In this document: positions 8,333 to 17,446 of the stretch, one piece after another
How the letters are laid out: each line of letters begins with the position of its first letter
Position numbering within the stretch: the stretch's first letter is position 1
Assembly: GCF_900129135.1 (NCBI RefSeq)
Contig: NZ_FQVI01000020.1
Span: forward strand, 16,639 to 80,638
DNA from: Lactonifactor longoviformis DSM 17459
GTDB taxonomy: Bacteria > Bacillota > Clostridia > Lachnospirales > Lachnospiraceae
Direction: 5' to 3'
Length of the DNA stretch: 64,000 nt
Notes under the pieces: model-generated
Database searches by the model: none
Told to the model about the DNA's origin: nothing
The model's input: the letters and a program-made list of their open reading frames with translations, nothing else
Made by a program: the position numbers and the translations under genes

Positions 8333-9723
8333 AAATCCCCAGATTTCTTATAGCGGCAGGAGCAAGCGGCAGCGGGAAAACCCTCCTGACCTGCGGGATT
8401 CTGAAGGCATTAAAGAACCGTGGACTGCAGGTGGCATCTTTTAAGTGCGGTCCTGATTATATTGATCCCATGTTTCACAGCAAGGTGATACGGGCCAAAT
8501 CCCGGAATCTGGATACGTTCTTTACGCCTCCTGAGATTGTCAGACATCTCCTGGAAATAAACTGCATGCAACAGGATATTGCTGTGATGGAAGGGGTTAT
8601 GGGGTATTATGACGGAATCGGAGGCACCACATCACAGGCCAGCGCGTATGAACTTGCCGCTGTTACCAAAACCCCGGTGGTGTTTGTTGTAAACTGTAAG
8701 GGAATGAGCGTATCCATACTTCCTTATATTCAGGGCTTTCTCGAATTTAAAGAAAACAGCGGTATCCGCGGCATTATTTTGAATCAGATGTCCCCCATGC
8801 TGTATCCCAGGGTGAAGGAATTGATTGAGGAGACGCTTCCGGTGAAAGTACTGGGCTATGTGCCCAATGTGAAAGAGTGTGCCATTGAAAGCCGCCACCT
8901 TGGACTGGTTCTGCCGGATGAGGTGGAACAGCTCCAGGAAAAGCTGGGGCAGCTGGCAGAAATTCTAGAAAAAACAATTGATATGGAAGCACTGCTTGCG
9001 CTGGCAGAGACAGCGGAAGATATCTCTGCTTCCAGTCCGGAGGCTTTCTCCCCGGACTATGGATTTACCCTGGACAGGCCTGTTAAAATTGGTGTTGCAA
9101 GAGATGAGGCCTTTTGCTTTATCTATGAGGATAATCTGCGTCTTCTGAAAAAGATGGGAGCGGAGCTTGTTTATTTCTCCCCCCTGCAAGACAGCAGGCT
9201 ACCGGAAGGGATTCAGGGACTTCTCTTATACGGGGGCTATCCGGAACTCTACGCTGAAGCTTTGGCGGCCAACACAGGGATGCTGGAGAGTATCCGCCGG
9301 GAGTTTGGAAACGGGATTCCCGTGATCGCGGAGTGCGGCGGATTTATGTATCTTCATGAAACTATGGAGGATATGGAGGGATGTGCCCACCGCATGACGG
9401 GTATCATTCCGGGGCGTGCATACCGTACGCCGCAATTAAACCGTTTCGGCTATATCTACGTATCTTCCGGGGGAGGAACCGTATTTGGGGAGCCCTTGGA
9501 GCAGATTCCGGCCCATGAATTTCACTATTTCGACTCCACTGCCTGCGGGGGAGATTTTCTGGCCAGAAAGCCTGTGGGACGCAGGAGCTGGAACTGTATG
9601 TATGGAAGAGAACATATGCTGGCAGGCTTTCCGCATCTGTACTATTACGGCAAGCCTCAGATTGCGAAGGCTTTTTTGCAGGAGTGCAGCCGCTATGCAC
9701 CGCAAAGCCAGTCAAACGTCTAA
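8329..9723 (+). CDS. cbiA: Cobyrinate a,c-diamide synthase CbiA
   Basis: CbiA amidates the a and c side chains of cobyrinate using glutamine and ATP. The N-terminal ATP-binding part carries the P-loop GASGSGKTLLTCG and SFKCGPDYIDPMFH; the C-terminal class I glutamine amidotransferase part carries the nucleophile Cys in AECGGFMYL (about residue 335) and the HEFHYFDS segment. Length 464 is typical. The ATG overlaps the previous stop (ATGA). The companion amidase CbiP, which treats the remaining side chains, lies later in the same operon. Confidence 0.95.
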   Translation: MKIPRFLIAAGASGSGKTLLTCGILKALKNRGLQVASFKCGPDYIDPMFHSKVIRAKSRNLDTFFTPPEIVRHLLEINCMQQDIAVMEGVMGYYDGIGGTTSQASAYELAAVTKTPVVFVVNCKGMSVSILPYIQGFLEFKENSGIRGIILNQMSPMLYPRVKELIEETLPVKVLGYVPNVKECAIESRHLGLVLPDEVEQLQEKLGQLAEILEKTIDMEALLALAETAEDISASSPEAFSPDYGFTLDRPVKIGVARDEAFCFIYEDNLRLLKKMGAELVYFSPLQDSRLPEGIQGLLLYGGYPELYAEALAANTGMLESIRREFGNGIPVIAECGGFMYLHETMEDMEGCAHRMTGIIPGRAYRTPQLNRFGYIYVSSGGGTVFGEPLEQIPAHEFHYFDSTACGGDFLARKPVGRRSWNCMYGREHMLAGFPHLYYYGKPQIAKAFLQECSRYAPQSQSNV

Positions 9724-9746
9724 CAATGGGAAAGAAGGAAAAGAAA

Positions 9747-10796
9747 ATGAATTTAGAGGAAACGCTGAAATGTATCGGTCCGCTCGACGAGGAAGCTATG
9801 AAAATCAGCCGGAAGCGCTGGGACAGTATCGCAAAACCTTTGTACAGCCTGGGTAAGCTGGAATCTCTGCTGGTGCAGATTGCCGGAATCACAGGAAGCC
9901 AGGAAATTGATCTTTCAAAGAAAGCCCTTGTGCCTATGTGCGCGGACAATGGGGTGGTGGCAGAGGGGGTCACACAGACCGGACAGGAGGTTACTGCCAT
10001 TGTGGCGGAGAACTTTTTAACCTGTGAAACCTCTGCGGCTATTATGTGCAAGAATGCCGGAGCCGATATTTTCCCGGTAGACATCGGAGTTGCCGTGGAT
10101 ACCAATATCATAAACCGTAAAATCGCCTATGGGACCAAAAATATGGCTGTGGAGCCGGCTATGACGAGGGAAGAAGCCATCCGGGGTCTGGAGACCGGAA
10201 TCGCAATGGTAAAGGAGCTAAAAGACAAAGGCTACAAGATCATTGCCACCGGCGAGATGGGAATAGGCAACACGACAACAAGCAGTGCAGTGGCGGCGGT
10301 TCTTCTGGGGCAGCCGGCAGAAGCGGTCACAGGCAAAGGGGCCGGACTGACAAGCGCCGGACTGGAAAAGAAGATAGCAACGATCAAAAAGGCGATTGCC
10401 CTTCATAAACCAGACAGAGAAGATCCCATTGATGTGCTGGCAAAGGTGGGAGGCTTTGATATTGCGGGGATTGCAGGTATGTTCCTGGGAGGGGCAGCCT
10501 ATCATGTCCCTGTGGTCATTGACGGATTCATATCAGCGGTAAGCGCCCTTCTGGCCTGCCGGCTGGCTCCCCTGGCAAAAGGCTATATGATATCTTCTCA
10601 TGTCTCCAAAGAGCCTGCGGCCCATATGATTCTGGAGGCGCTGGACCAGTCTCCCTGCCTGCACTGTGATATGTGCCTGGGCGAAGGAACAGGGGCAGTA
10701 GCTTTATTCCCTGTTTTAGAGATGGCGGCTGCGGTCTATCAGGGGATGAGTACGTTCAGCGACATAGAGATTGAGGAATACAAACCACTGAGCTAA
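9747..10796 (+). CDS. cobT: Nicotinate-nucleotide:lower-ligand phosphoribosyltransferase CobT
   Basis: CobT transfers phosphoribose from nicotinate mononucleotide to a base such as 5,6-dimethylbenzimidazole, giving alpha-ribazole phosphate for the lower ligand. Motifs seen are TGEMGIGNTTTSSAV and the active-site region LGEGTGAVALFPVLEMA, with the expected catalytic Glu. The ATG at 9747 is chosen because AAGAAGGAAAAG precedes it closely; the in-frame ATG at 9726 lacks a binding site. The product is 349 residues. No bluB or bza gene for making dimethylbenzimidazole is seen in the window, so the base must be made elsewhere or taken up. Confidence 0.94.
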   Translation: MNLEETLKCIGPLDEEAMKISRKRWDSIAKPLYSLGKLESLLVQIAGITGSQEIDLSKKALVPMCADNGVVAEGVTQTGQEVTAIVAENFLTCETSAAIMCKNAGADIFPVDIGVAVDTNIINRKIAYGTKNMAVEPAMTREEAIRGLETGIAMVKELKDKGYKIIATGEMGIGNTTTSSAVAAVLLGQPAEAVTGKGAGLTSAGLEKKIATIKKAIALHKPDREDPIDVLAKVGGFDIAGIAGMFLGGAAYHVPVVIDGFISAVSALLACRLAPLAKGYMISSHVSKEPAAHMILEALDQSPCLHCDMCLGEGTGAVALFPVLEMAAAVYQGMSTFSDIEIEEYKPLS

Positions 10797-10808
10797 AAGG
10801 AGAAGGGT

Positions 10809-11327
10809 ATGATTACATTAATTACCGGTGGAAGCGGAAGCGGAAAATCAGCATACGCAGAAGATACCCTGCTGTCCTTTGGCGAGGGAGAGCGAATCTA
10901 TATCGCTACCATGTATCCCTTTGATGAAGAAAGCCACAGGAGGATAGAGCGCCACAGAAACATGCGCCGGGAAAAGCATTTTACTACCATTGAACGGTAT
11001 ATTAACCTGAAAGAGCTCACCGTGCCGAAGGATTCTTATGTTCTTTTAGAGTGTATGTCGAACCTGGTGGCCAATGAGATGTACCAGGAAGGAGGTGCCG
11101 GGAAAGATACGGTGCCCGCTGTCCTGGAAGGCATCTTTGCCCTGGATCGTCAGGCAAAAGAGCTGTGCATTGTAACCAATGAGATTTTCTCCGACGGCAT
11201 CCCCTATGAGGAAGAGACAGAAAGATATCAAAAGTATCTGGGAGAGATCAATCAGGCACTCGGAAGAGTCGCCGCAAGAGTAGTGGAAGTGGTATACGGT
11301 ATCCCTCTCGTACTGAAGGAGAATTAA
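10809..11327 (+). CDS. cobU: Adenosylcobinamide kinase / adenosylcobinamide-phosphate guanylyltransferase CobU
   Basis: CobU phosphorylates adenosylcobinamide and then transfers GMP from GTP to it, activating it for attachment of the lower ligand. The P-loop GGSGSGKSAYAE at residues 7-18, the IERHRNMRRE stretch holding the histidine that is guanylylated in the family, and LLECMSNLVANEM are all present. Length 172 is standard. AAAAGGAGAAGG precedes the ATG, and cobS begins directly after the stop codon. A shorter, degenerate relative lies at 12121-12507. Confidence 0.94.
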   Translation: MITLITGGSGSGKSAYAEDTLLSFGEGERIYIATMYPFDEESHRRIERHRNMRREKHFTTIERYINLKELTVPKDSYVLLECMSNLVANEMYQEGGAGKDTVPAVLEGIFALDRQAKELCIVTNEIFSDGIPYEEETERYQKYLGEINQALGRVAARVVEVVYGIPLVLKEN

Positions 11328-12104
11328 ATGAAACAGATTTGGAATAGTTTTAAAATAGCTTTTGCCATGTACTCAAAGATTCCCATGCCAAAAAGTGACT
11401 GGACGAAAGAGAATATGAGATATACCATGTGCTTTTTCCCCGCTGTGGGGCTGGTCATCGGAGGGCTTACCTGGCTTTGGGGCGTCTGGGGGAGGAATCT
11501 GGCAGAAAGCCATATCTTCTATACCGTAATCCTTCTGCTGATTCCTGTGGCAGTGACAGGGGGGATCCATCTGGACGGACTTCTGGATACCTCGGATGCC
11601 CTGTCCTCCTATCAGGAAAGAGAGAGAAAGCTGGAGATTCTGAAGGACTCCCATGCAGGTGCCTTTGCTATTATAATAGGAATTACTTACTTTCTGCTTT
11701 ATTTCGGCATTTACAGTGAGCTGACCTTACAGGGGCTTCCTGTGGTATGCCTCAGTTTTGTTCTGTCCAGGTGTTTCAGCGGACTGTCCATTGCGGCATT
11801 TCCTATGGCGAAGAACACTGGTCTGGCGGCAACTTTTTCGGATGGTGCCCAGAAACAGACGGTTCGCATTACCACCGTGGCTTGGGGACTTCTTACGATT
11901 CTCCTTATGTGCCTGTATCAGCCCCTGCTGGGTGCCTGTGCGGCCATAGGAGGAATGGCAGCATTCGTTTTTTACTATCGTATGTCCATGAAGCAATTCG
12001 GGGGAATCACTGGAGATCTGGCGGGCTTTTTCCTTCAGATATGCGAATTGGTGATGGCACTCTGTGTGGTGGCAGGAGAGATTCTGCTGAGAAAAATGGC
12101 ATAA
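11328..12104 (+). CDS. cobS: Adenosylcobinamide-GDP ribazoletransferase (cobalamin synthase) CobS
   Basis: CobS joins adenosylcobinamide-GDP to alpha-ribazole (phosphate), the step that creates the complete cobamide, at the cytoplasmic membrane. The sequence has about six hydrophobic segments and the family features GGIHLDGLLDTSDAL (acidic metal site) and ILKDSHAGAFAI; GGITGDLAGFFLQICE near the C-terminus also fits. Length 258 is typical. The start ATG abuts the cobU stop codon, so the two are probably translated together. Confidence 0.94.
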   Translation: MKQIWNSFKIAFAMYSKIPMPKSDWTKENMRYTMCFFPAVGLVIGGLTWLWGVWGRNLAESHIFYTVILLLIPVAVTGGIHLDGLLDTSDALSSYQERERKLEILKDSHAGAFAIIIGITYFLLYFGIYSELTLQGLPVVCLSFVLSRCFSGLSIAAFPMAKNTGLAATFSDGAQKQTVRITTVAWGLLTILLMCLYQPLLGACAAIGGMAAFVFYYRMSMKQFGGITGDLAGFFLQICELVMALCVVAGEILLRKMA

Positions 12105-12120
12105 CAAAGGAGATACAGGT

Positions 12121-12507
12121 ATGATTTTAATTATCGGGGGCATGTTCCAGGGAAAAAAGGAGTATGTGCGCAGCAGATTTGGGCTGGAAGCGAGAGATAT
12201 GGCTGACGGCAGTGTCTGTTCTTACGAAGAATTGTTCCGCTGCCGTGGAATTTTTCATTTTCACGAATGGATTAGGCGGATGCTGCGGGAGAATAGAGAT
12301 TTAACGAATCTGGCCGGCCGGCTGGAAAAAGAAAATCCTCAGATCCTTATCATTTCAAACGAGCTGGGGTACGGCGTGGTGCCTGTAGATTCTTTTGACA
12401 GAGAATACAGGGAGGCCACAGGAAGGATATGCACCCGGATTGCCCGGTCTGCCGATTCGGTACACCGGGTAGTCTGCGGCATTGGAACGGTGATCAAAGA
12501 TGCTTGA
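12121..12507 (+). CDS. CobU-like protein, short and degenerate
   Basis: This 128-residue protein resembles CobU at both ends but is about 45 residues shorter than the true CobU encoded at 10809. The start LIIGGMFQGKKEYV is a P-loop-like GxxxxGK with Lys where Ser/Thr is expected. The end, ILIISNELGYGVVPVDSFD followed by REATGRICTRIARSAD, closely follows the CobU C-terminal half. The histidine-containing middle region is reduced to a HFHEW segment. It has a strong AAAGGAG site and overlaps cobC by 8 nt, so it looks expressed. Function unknown: possibly a non-catalytic partner of CobU, a kinase with altered substrate, or a relic. Confidence 0.72.
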   Translation: MILIIGGMFQGKKEYVRSRFGLEARDMADGSVCSYEELFRCRGIFHFHEWIRRMLRENRDLTNLAGRLEKENPQILIISNELGYGVVPVDSFDREYREATGRICTRIARSADSVHRVVCGIGTVIKDA

Positions 12508-13099
12508 TTTATTTCTTGTACGTCACTCCATTACCTATGGGAATACCCTGGGGCGCTATATAGGAAAAAGGACCGATGAACCCCTTACAAAAGATGGGAT
12601 TGCCCTGCTGAAACGCAGATATTATCCCCAGGTACAGACTGTTTTTACCAGCCCTTTGAAGCGGTGTGTGCAGACTGCGGCACTCTGTTATCCGGATACC
12701 CCAGTTCATACACTGGAGGAGCTGGCAGAGTGTGATTTCGGAGAGTTTGAAAACAAAAACTACAAAGAACTCTCGGGAAATGACAAATACCAGGAGTGGA
12801 TTGACAGCAATGGCACCCTGCCTTTTCCGGGTGGCGAGAGCAGGGAAGCCTTCATGGAGCGTTGTCAAAGAGGATTTTCCCGCTGTGTGGAATACTGCCT
12901 CAGGGAAGGACTGCACTCCGGGGCTTTGGTGGTTCACGGAGGGACTATCATGAGCATTTTGGATGCATATGCCGTTCCCCATCAAGGGTACTATGACTGG
13001 CAGGTGGGAAACGGCGGGGGATACCAGGTGAGGACCTCCGCAGAAGAATGGAATGAAAGAGTACAGGAACTGCATGTGGTGAAAAAGCTTGCAGAATAA
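12500..13099 (+). CDS. cobC: Histidine-phosphatase family protein, probable alpha-ribazole-phosphate phosphatase
   Basis: In cobalamin operons this family removes the phosphate from alpha-ribazole phosphate or from adenosylcobalamin-5'-phosphate. The N-terminal FLVRHSITYGNT provides the phospho-accepting His of the RHG motif, here with Ser in place of Gly. The later VVHGGTIMSIL gives the second catalytic His, and LAECDFGEFENKNYKEL is the usual acidic segment. Length 199 fits CobC. The ATG overlaps the CobU-like gene. CobC function rests on family plus context; a generic phosphoglycerate-mutase-like phosphatase cannot be excluded from sequence alone. Confidence 0.85.
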   Translation: MLDLFLVRHSITYGNTLGRYIGKRTDEPLTKDGIALLKRRYYPQVQTVFTSPLKRCVQTAALCYPDTPVHTLEELAECDFGEFENKNYKELSGNDKYQEWIDSNGTLPFPGGESREAFMERCQRGFSRCVEYCLREGLHSGALVVHGGTIMSILDAYAVPHQGYYDWQVGNGGGYQVRTSAEEWNERVQELHVVKKLAE

Positions 13100-13122
13100 A
13101 TACAGGAGAGGACTTTATTAAG

Positions 13123-14103
13123 ATGCTGAAGTGGACAATATTTGCCCTGGTTTTGGGCTTTTTTATAGATTTGATCGTGGGAGACCCTCCGTTTTTATAC
13201 CATCCGGTCAGAATTATCGGGAATGGAATTGCACTGACGGAAAAAGGACTCAGGCGCATATTTCCCAAAACTCCAGGGGGAGAGCGGGCGGGCGGTTTCT
13301 TTCTTATCCTGATTATCTGCCTGTTCAGCGCGGGAATTCCCGGATTAATTCTGTGGTTTGCCTACCATTGGCGTACTTGGCTGGGGGTACTTTTGGAAAC
13401 CTTTATGTGTTATCAGCTTCTGGCTGCAAAGTCCCTGAAGGCGGAGAGCATGAAGGTATACGAGCAGCTGAAGGCGGGAAACCTGGAGGGGGCCAGATAT
13501 GCCGTTTCAATGATTGTGGGACGGGATACCAAGAGTCTTGACGAAGAGGGTGTGACAAAGGCAGCTGTGGAGACCATTGCGGAAAATACCTCGGACGGAG
13601 TTATTGCTCCGCTGTTTTATATGGCCCTGGGGGGCGCTCCTCTGATGTTTCTGTACAAGGCCATTAACACTATGGATTCTATGGTGGGATATAAAAACGA
13701 TAAATATCTCAACTTTGGAAGACTGCCTGCAAAATTAGATGATGCCGCCAATTTTGTACCTGCCAGAATATCCGCATGGCTTATGGTGGCGGCCAGCTTT
13801 TTTCTGAAGATGGACAGCAGGAACGCAGCACGGATTTACAGAAGAGACAGGCGGAATCACGCAAGTCCCAATTCTGCCCAGACAGAGGCAGTGATGGCCG
13901 GTGCACTTGGGGTGCAGCTGGCCGGCGATGCCTATTATTTCGGAAAGCTTTATCAGAAACCAACGATTGGGGACCGCATCCGTAAGATTCAGTATGAAGA
14001 TATCCGTTATGCCAACAATCTGCTCTATGCCAGTGCGGGAATTGGCGTGCTGTTTTTCGGACTGATTCGGCTGATGCTTCAGATTGCACTTCAAATCGTA
14101 TAG
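13123..14103 (+). CDS. cbiB: Adenosylcobinamide-phosphate synthase CbiB
   Basis: CbiB attaches the aminopropanol (phosphate) arm to adenosylcobyric acid at the membrane. The start LGFFIDLIVGDPPFLYHPVR is a family hallmark, followed by ETIAENTSDGVIAPLFYMAL and AINTMDSMVGYKND. It has hydrophobic segments near residues 1-20, 60-85 and at the C-terminus (305-325). Length 326 is normal. It lies directly before cobD, whose product supplies the aminopropanol phosphate, so the two steps are genetically paired. Confidence 0.95.
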   Translation: MLKWTIFALVLGFFIDLIVGDPPFLYHPVRIIGNGIALTEKGLRRIFPKTPGGERAGGFFLILIICLFSAGIPGLILWFAYHWRTWLGVLLETFMCYQLLAAKSLKAESMKVYEQLKAGNLEGARYAVSMIVGRDTKSLDEEGVTKAAVETIAENTSDGVIAPLFYMALGGAPLMFLYKAINTMDSMVGYKNDKYLNFGRLPAKLDDAANFVPARISAWLMVAASFFLKMDSRNAARIYRRDRRNHASPNSAQTEAVMAGALGVQLAGDAYYFGKLYQKPTIGDRIRKIQYEDIRYANNLLYASAGIGVLFFGLIRLMLQIALQIV

Positions 14104-14119
14104 AACCGGGAGAATACAT

Positions 14120-15157
14120 ATGAAGAAACATATACACGGCGGGGATGTGTACCGTCATCAAAACGTAATTGATTTTTCGGCAAACTGTAATCCACTGGGG
14201 ACTCCTGACAGCGTAAAGCGGGCGGTCACCGAAAGTATGGAGCAGGTGTACCATTATCCTGATGTAAGATGCCAGAAGCTAAGAGACGCATTGTCCGCCT
14301 ATGAAGAAGTGCCGGCGGACTGGATCATCTGCGGAAATGGAGCTGCAGATCTGATTTTTTCTCTGGTGCTGGCCCTGAAACCTAAGAGGGCACTTCTGCC
14401 AGCCCCTACCTTTGCGGAGTACGAGCAGGCTCTGGAAAGTGTGGGATGCCAGGTGCTTCATGCTGCAGGCAGAGAGGAGGACGGGTTTGCCGTGGATCAG
14501 GCGCTTTTGCAGGCTATAGACGATACCATAGATATTTTATTTCTGTGCAATCCCAATAATCCCACAGGGATTCTCACAGAGCCTGAGAGACTGGAGCAGG
14601 TGATGGATGCCTGCCGCAGCCACGGAGTTTTTCTGGTGCTGGATGAATGCTTTCTGGACTTTGTATGCAGCCCTGGAAAGTATACCCAAAAGCCTTCCCT
14701 GGAAAAACGGACGGATCTGTTCATCCTGAAAGCCTTTACAAAACGGTATGCCATGGCAGGAATACGGCTGGGCTATGGACTGTGCAGCAGCCGGGACCTG
14801 TTGGAGAAGATGAAGGAGGTCACCCAGCCCTGGAATGTTTCCACCCTGGCTCAGGCAGCCGGAATCGCTGCTTTAAAAGAAAAAGAATATGTGGACAGAG
14901 CCACAGAACTGATTCACAGGGAGCGCGGGTTCCTTAAGGAGAAAATGCGTGAGGCGGGGCTTCAGGTATACGACTCCCAGGCTAATTATATCTTTTTCAA
15001 GGGACCTGAAAACCTTCAGGAACTCTGCCTGCAGGAGGGGTTATTAATCCGGGACTGCGGCAATTACTATGGACTGGCCAGGGGCTATTACCGGATTGCC
15101 GTCCGAACCCATGAAGAAAATCTGACCCTTATGAGGGCATTTGAAAAAGTACTGTAA
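14120..15157 (+). CDS. cobD: L-threonine-O-3-phosphate decarboxylase CobD
   Basis: This PLP enzyme of the class I/II aminotransferase fold makes aminopropanol phosphate from threonine phosphate for the nucleotide loop. Signs are [20 protein letters not shown] at the N-terminus, [21 protein letters not shown], and the PLP-lysine segment [18 protein letters not shown]. The ATG at 14120 is chosen because GGGAG lies 7 nt upstream; an in-frame ATG at 14084 sits inside cbiB. The protein is 345 residues. It resembles histidinol-phosphate aminotransferase, but context and the N-terminal motif favour CobD. No threonine kinase gene is seen nearby. Confidence 0.92.
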   Translation: MKKHIHGGDVYRHQNVIDFSANCNPLGTPDSVKRAVTESMEQVYHYPDVRCQKLRDALSAYEEVPADWIICGNGAADLIFSLVLALKPKRALLPAPTFAEYEQALESVGCQVLHAAGREEDGFAVDQALLQAIDDTIDILFLCNPNNPTGILTEPERLEQVMDACRSHGVFLVLDECFLDFVCSPGKYTQKPSLEKRTDLFILKAFTKRYAMAGIRLGYGLCSSRDLLEKMKEVTQPWNVSTLAQAAGIAALKEKEYVDRATELIHRERGFLKEKMREAGLQVYDSQANYIFFKGPENLQELCLQEGLLIRDCGNYYGLARGYYRIAVRTHEENLTLMRAFEKVL

Positions 15158-15180
15158 TACAGAGAAAAGAGGGATATATT

Positions 15181-16689
15181 ATGGCAAAAGCAATTATGAT
15201 TCAGGGTACCATGTCCAATGCCGGAAAAAGCCTGCTTACAGCGGGACTCTGCCGTATTTTCACCCAGGACGGATATAAAGTAGCACCTTTTAAGTCACAG
15301 AATATGGCGCTGAACTCCTTTATCACAGAGGAAGGACTGGAGATGGGGAGAGCTCAGGTAATGCAGGCGGAAGCGGCGGGAATCAAGCCATCTGTTCTTA
15401 TGAACCCGATACTTCTAAAGCCTACCAATGATGTAGGATCCCAGGTGATCGTCAACGGAGAGGTTCTTGGCACTATGAGTGCAAGAGACTATTTTGCTTA
15501 TAAAAAGAAACTGATACCTGAAGTTATGAAAGCCTACCATGCATTAGCAGAGAAGAATGATATTATTGTCATTGAAGGTGCCGGAAGTCCTGCGGAAATC
15601 AATCTGAAGGAAGAGGATATCGTTAATATGGGCATGGCAAAGCAGGCCAAAGCTCCCGTGCTTTTAGTGGGGGACATTGACAGAGGCGGCGTATTTGCCC
15701 AGCTGATTGGAACTATTATGCTTCTGGATGAGGATGAGAGAAAAATAGTAAAAGGCACAATTGTGAACAAATTCAGAGGCGATAAGACTATTCTGGATCC
15801 GGGTCTGAAGATATTGGAAGAGAAAACAGGCGTTCCGGTTGTAGGTGTGGCCCCCTATCTGAATATTGAGGTAGAAGACGAGGACAGCCTCACGGAGCGG
15901 TTTGAAGCGCCCCGGGAAGTCGGGGTCATTGATATTGCAGTAATCCGCCTTCCCAGAATCTCTAACTTTACTGATTTTAACCCTCTGGAGAGTATACCTG
16001 GAGTTTCCCTCAGATATGTGAAGCACCCTCATGAGCTGAAACAGCCGGATATGATTATACTGCCGGGAACCAAGAATACTATGGAAGATCTTCTGTGGAT
16101 GCGCCAGACAGGTCTGGAGGCATTGATCCTGAAAGAAGCGGCAAAAGGAAAGATAATCTATGGAGTCTGCGGGGGATATCAGATGCTGGGAGAAACCCTT
16201 TCCGATCCCCATCACGTAGAAGCAGGGGGAGAGATTAAAGGAATGGGCCTTCTCCCTATGGATACGATTTTTGAGCAGGCAAAGACCAGAACCCGAGTGA
16301 CGGGCACCTTCAGACATATGGGAGGGGCGTTAAAGCTTCTGGAAGGGACCAAACTGGAGGGCTATGAGATTCATATGGGAGAGAGTGTCCTGAAGGAGGG
16401 CGCGGTATCCATGAATGAGATCACGGATGGGGTCAGCCATGTAACAAAGTCTGACGGCGCCTGCAAAGACAATGTCTACGGCTCTTATGTGCACGGGATC
16501 TTTGACAGGGAAGAGGTGGCCGGAAAAATTATCCGGGCAATTGGAGCCATAAAAGGAATTGATGTGGAGGAAATGACCAGTATTGATTTTCAGGCATTTA
16601 AAGAAACCCAGTATGACATTCTTGCGGCAGAGCTGAGAAAACATCTGGATATGAAGAAAATATATGAGATTTTAGAAGCTGGTATATAA
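15181..16689 (+). CDS. cbiP: Cobyric acid synthase CbiP
   Basis: CbiP amidates the b, d, e and g side chains of adenosylcobyrinate diamide using glutamine and ATP. The N-terminal dethiobiotin-synthetase-like part carries [18 protein letters not shown] and [10 protein letters not shown]; the C-terminal amidotransferase part carries the Cys of [12 protein letters not shown] and the His of [10 protein letters not shown]. Length 502 is typical. It follows cobD by 23 nt and precedes cbiC by 17 nt. The family normally acts on adenosylated substrate, so a corrinoid adenosyltransferase must be encoded outside this window. Confidence 0.95.
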   Translation: MAKAIMIQGTMSNAGKSLLTAGLCRIFTQDGYKVAPFKSQNMALNSFITEEGLEMGRAQVMQAEAAGIKPSVLMNPILLKPTNDVGSQVIVNGEVLGTMSARDYFAYKKKLIPEVMKAYHALAEKNDIIVIEGAGSPAEINLKEEDIVNMGMAKQAKAPVLLVGDIDRGGVFAQLIGTIMLLDEDERKIVKGTIVNKFRGDKTILDPGLKILEEKTGVPVVGVAPYLNIEVEDEDSLTERFEAPREVGVIDIAVIRLPRISNFTDFNPLESIPGVSLRYVKHPHELKQPDMIILPGTKNTMEDLLWMRQTGLEALILKEAAKGKIIYGVCGGYQMLGETLSDPHHVEAGGEIKGMGLLPMDTIFEQAKTRTRVTGTFRHMGGALKLLEGTKLEGYEIHMGESVLKEGAVSMNEITDGVSHVTKSDGACKDNVYGSYVHGIFDREEVAGKIIRAIGAIKGIDVEEMTSIDFQAFKETQYDILAAELRKHLDMKKIYEILEAGI

Positions 16690-16706
16690 AAAGGAGAGGA
16701 GAACGT

Positions 16707-17348
16707 ATGAAAATAGAACTGGAAAATGTATTGCCTAAGGAGATAGAAAACAGAAGCTTTGAGATAATTACAGAGGAACTAGGAGATACGCCTCTGCTCC
16801 CCGGCACTGAGCTGATCGTAAAGCGGTGTATCCACACCAGTGCAGACTTCGATTATGCCCGAAATCTCTGCTTTTCTGACGGAGCGGTAGAAGCTGCCAT
16901 AGAGGCTGTTAAAAGAGGGGCCAGCATTGTCACGGATACCCAGATGGCCAAAGCCGGTATCAACAAAAAGGCCTTGCATAAATACGGCGGCAATGTCTAT
17001 TGCTTTATGTCTGATGAAGACATTGCTGAGATTGCTAAAAAAAGCGGATCCACCAGAGCAACTGCAAGTATGGATAAAGCTGCGTCTATGGAAGAAGAAT
17101 TCATCTTTGCCATCGGAAACGCGCCTACTGCGCTGGTAAGGCTTTATGAATTGATTCAGGAGGGAAAGATCCACCCCAAACTGATCATTGGAGTTCCCGT
17201 GGGATTTGTAAATGTAGTTCAGTCAAAAGAATTGATCATGGAGACAGATGTGCCTTACATCGTGGCCAAAGGCCGCAAGGGGGGAAGTAATATTGCTGCC
17301 TGCATCTGCAATGCATTGCTGTATATGATCGATAATTCCAGGGAGTAG
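16707..17348 (+). CDS. cbiC: Cobalt-precorrin-8 methylmutase CbiC
   Basis: CbiC moves the methyl group from C11 to C12 to give cobyrinate. The family's catalytic-His segment KRCIHTSADFDYARNLCF and DGAVEAAIEAVKRGASIVTD are visible, as are TRATASMDKAA and IGVPVGFVNVVQSKE. Length 213 is standard. It is the last gene of the corrinoid operon, preceded by AAAGGAGAGGAG; about 100 nt downstream the large inverted-repeat element begins, which probably also stops transcription. Confidence 0.95.
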   Translation: MKIELENVLPKEIENRSFEIITEELGDTPLLPGTELIVKRCIHTSADFDYARNLCFSDGAVEAAIEAVKRGASIVTDTQMAKAGINKKALHKYGGNVYCFMSDEDIAEIAKKSGSTRATASMDKAASMEEEFIFAIGNAPTALVRLYELIQEGKIHPKLIIGVPVGFVNVVQSKELIMETDVPYIVAKGRKGGSNIAACICNALLYMIDNSRE

Positions 17349-17446
17349 ATAGGAGGGGGACGGTGAGAGAGAGTCCGTGCCGGAGGGTGGCTCTAGGGAT
17401 ACGACCATTACCCCATTCCAAATAAATGTAAAGTGAGCCGATACCA

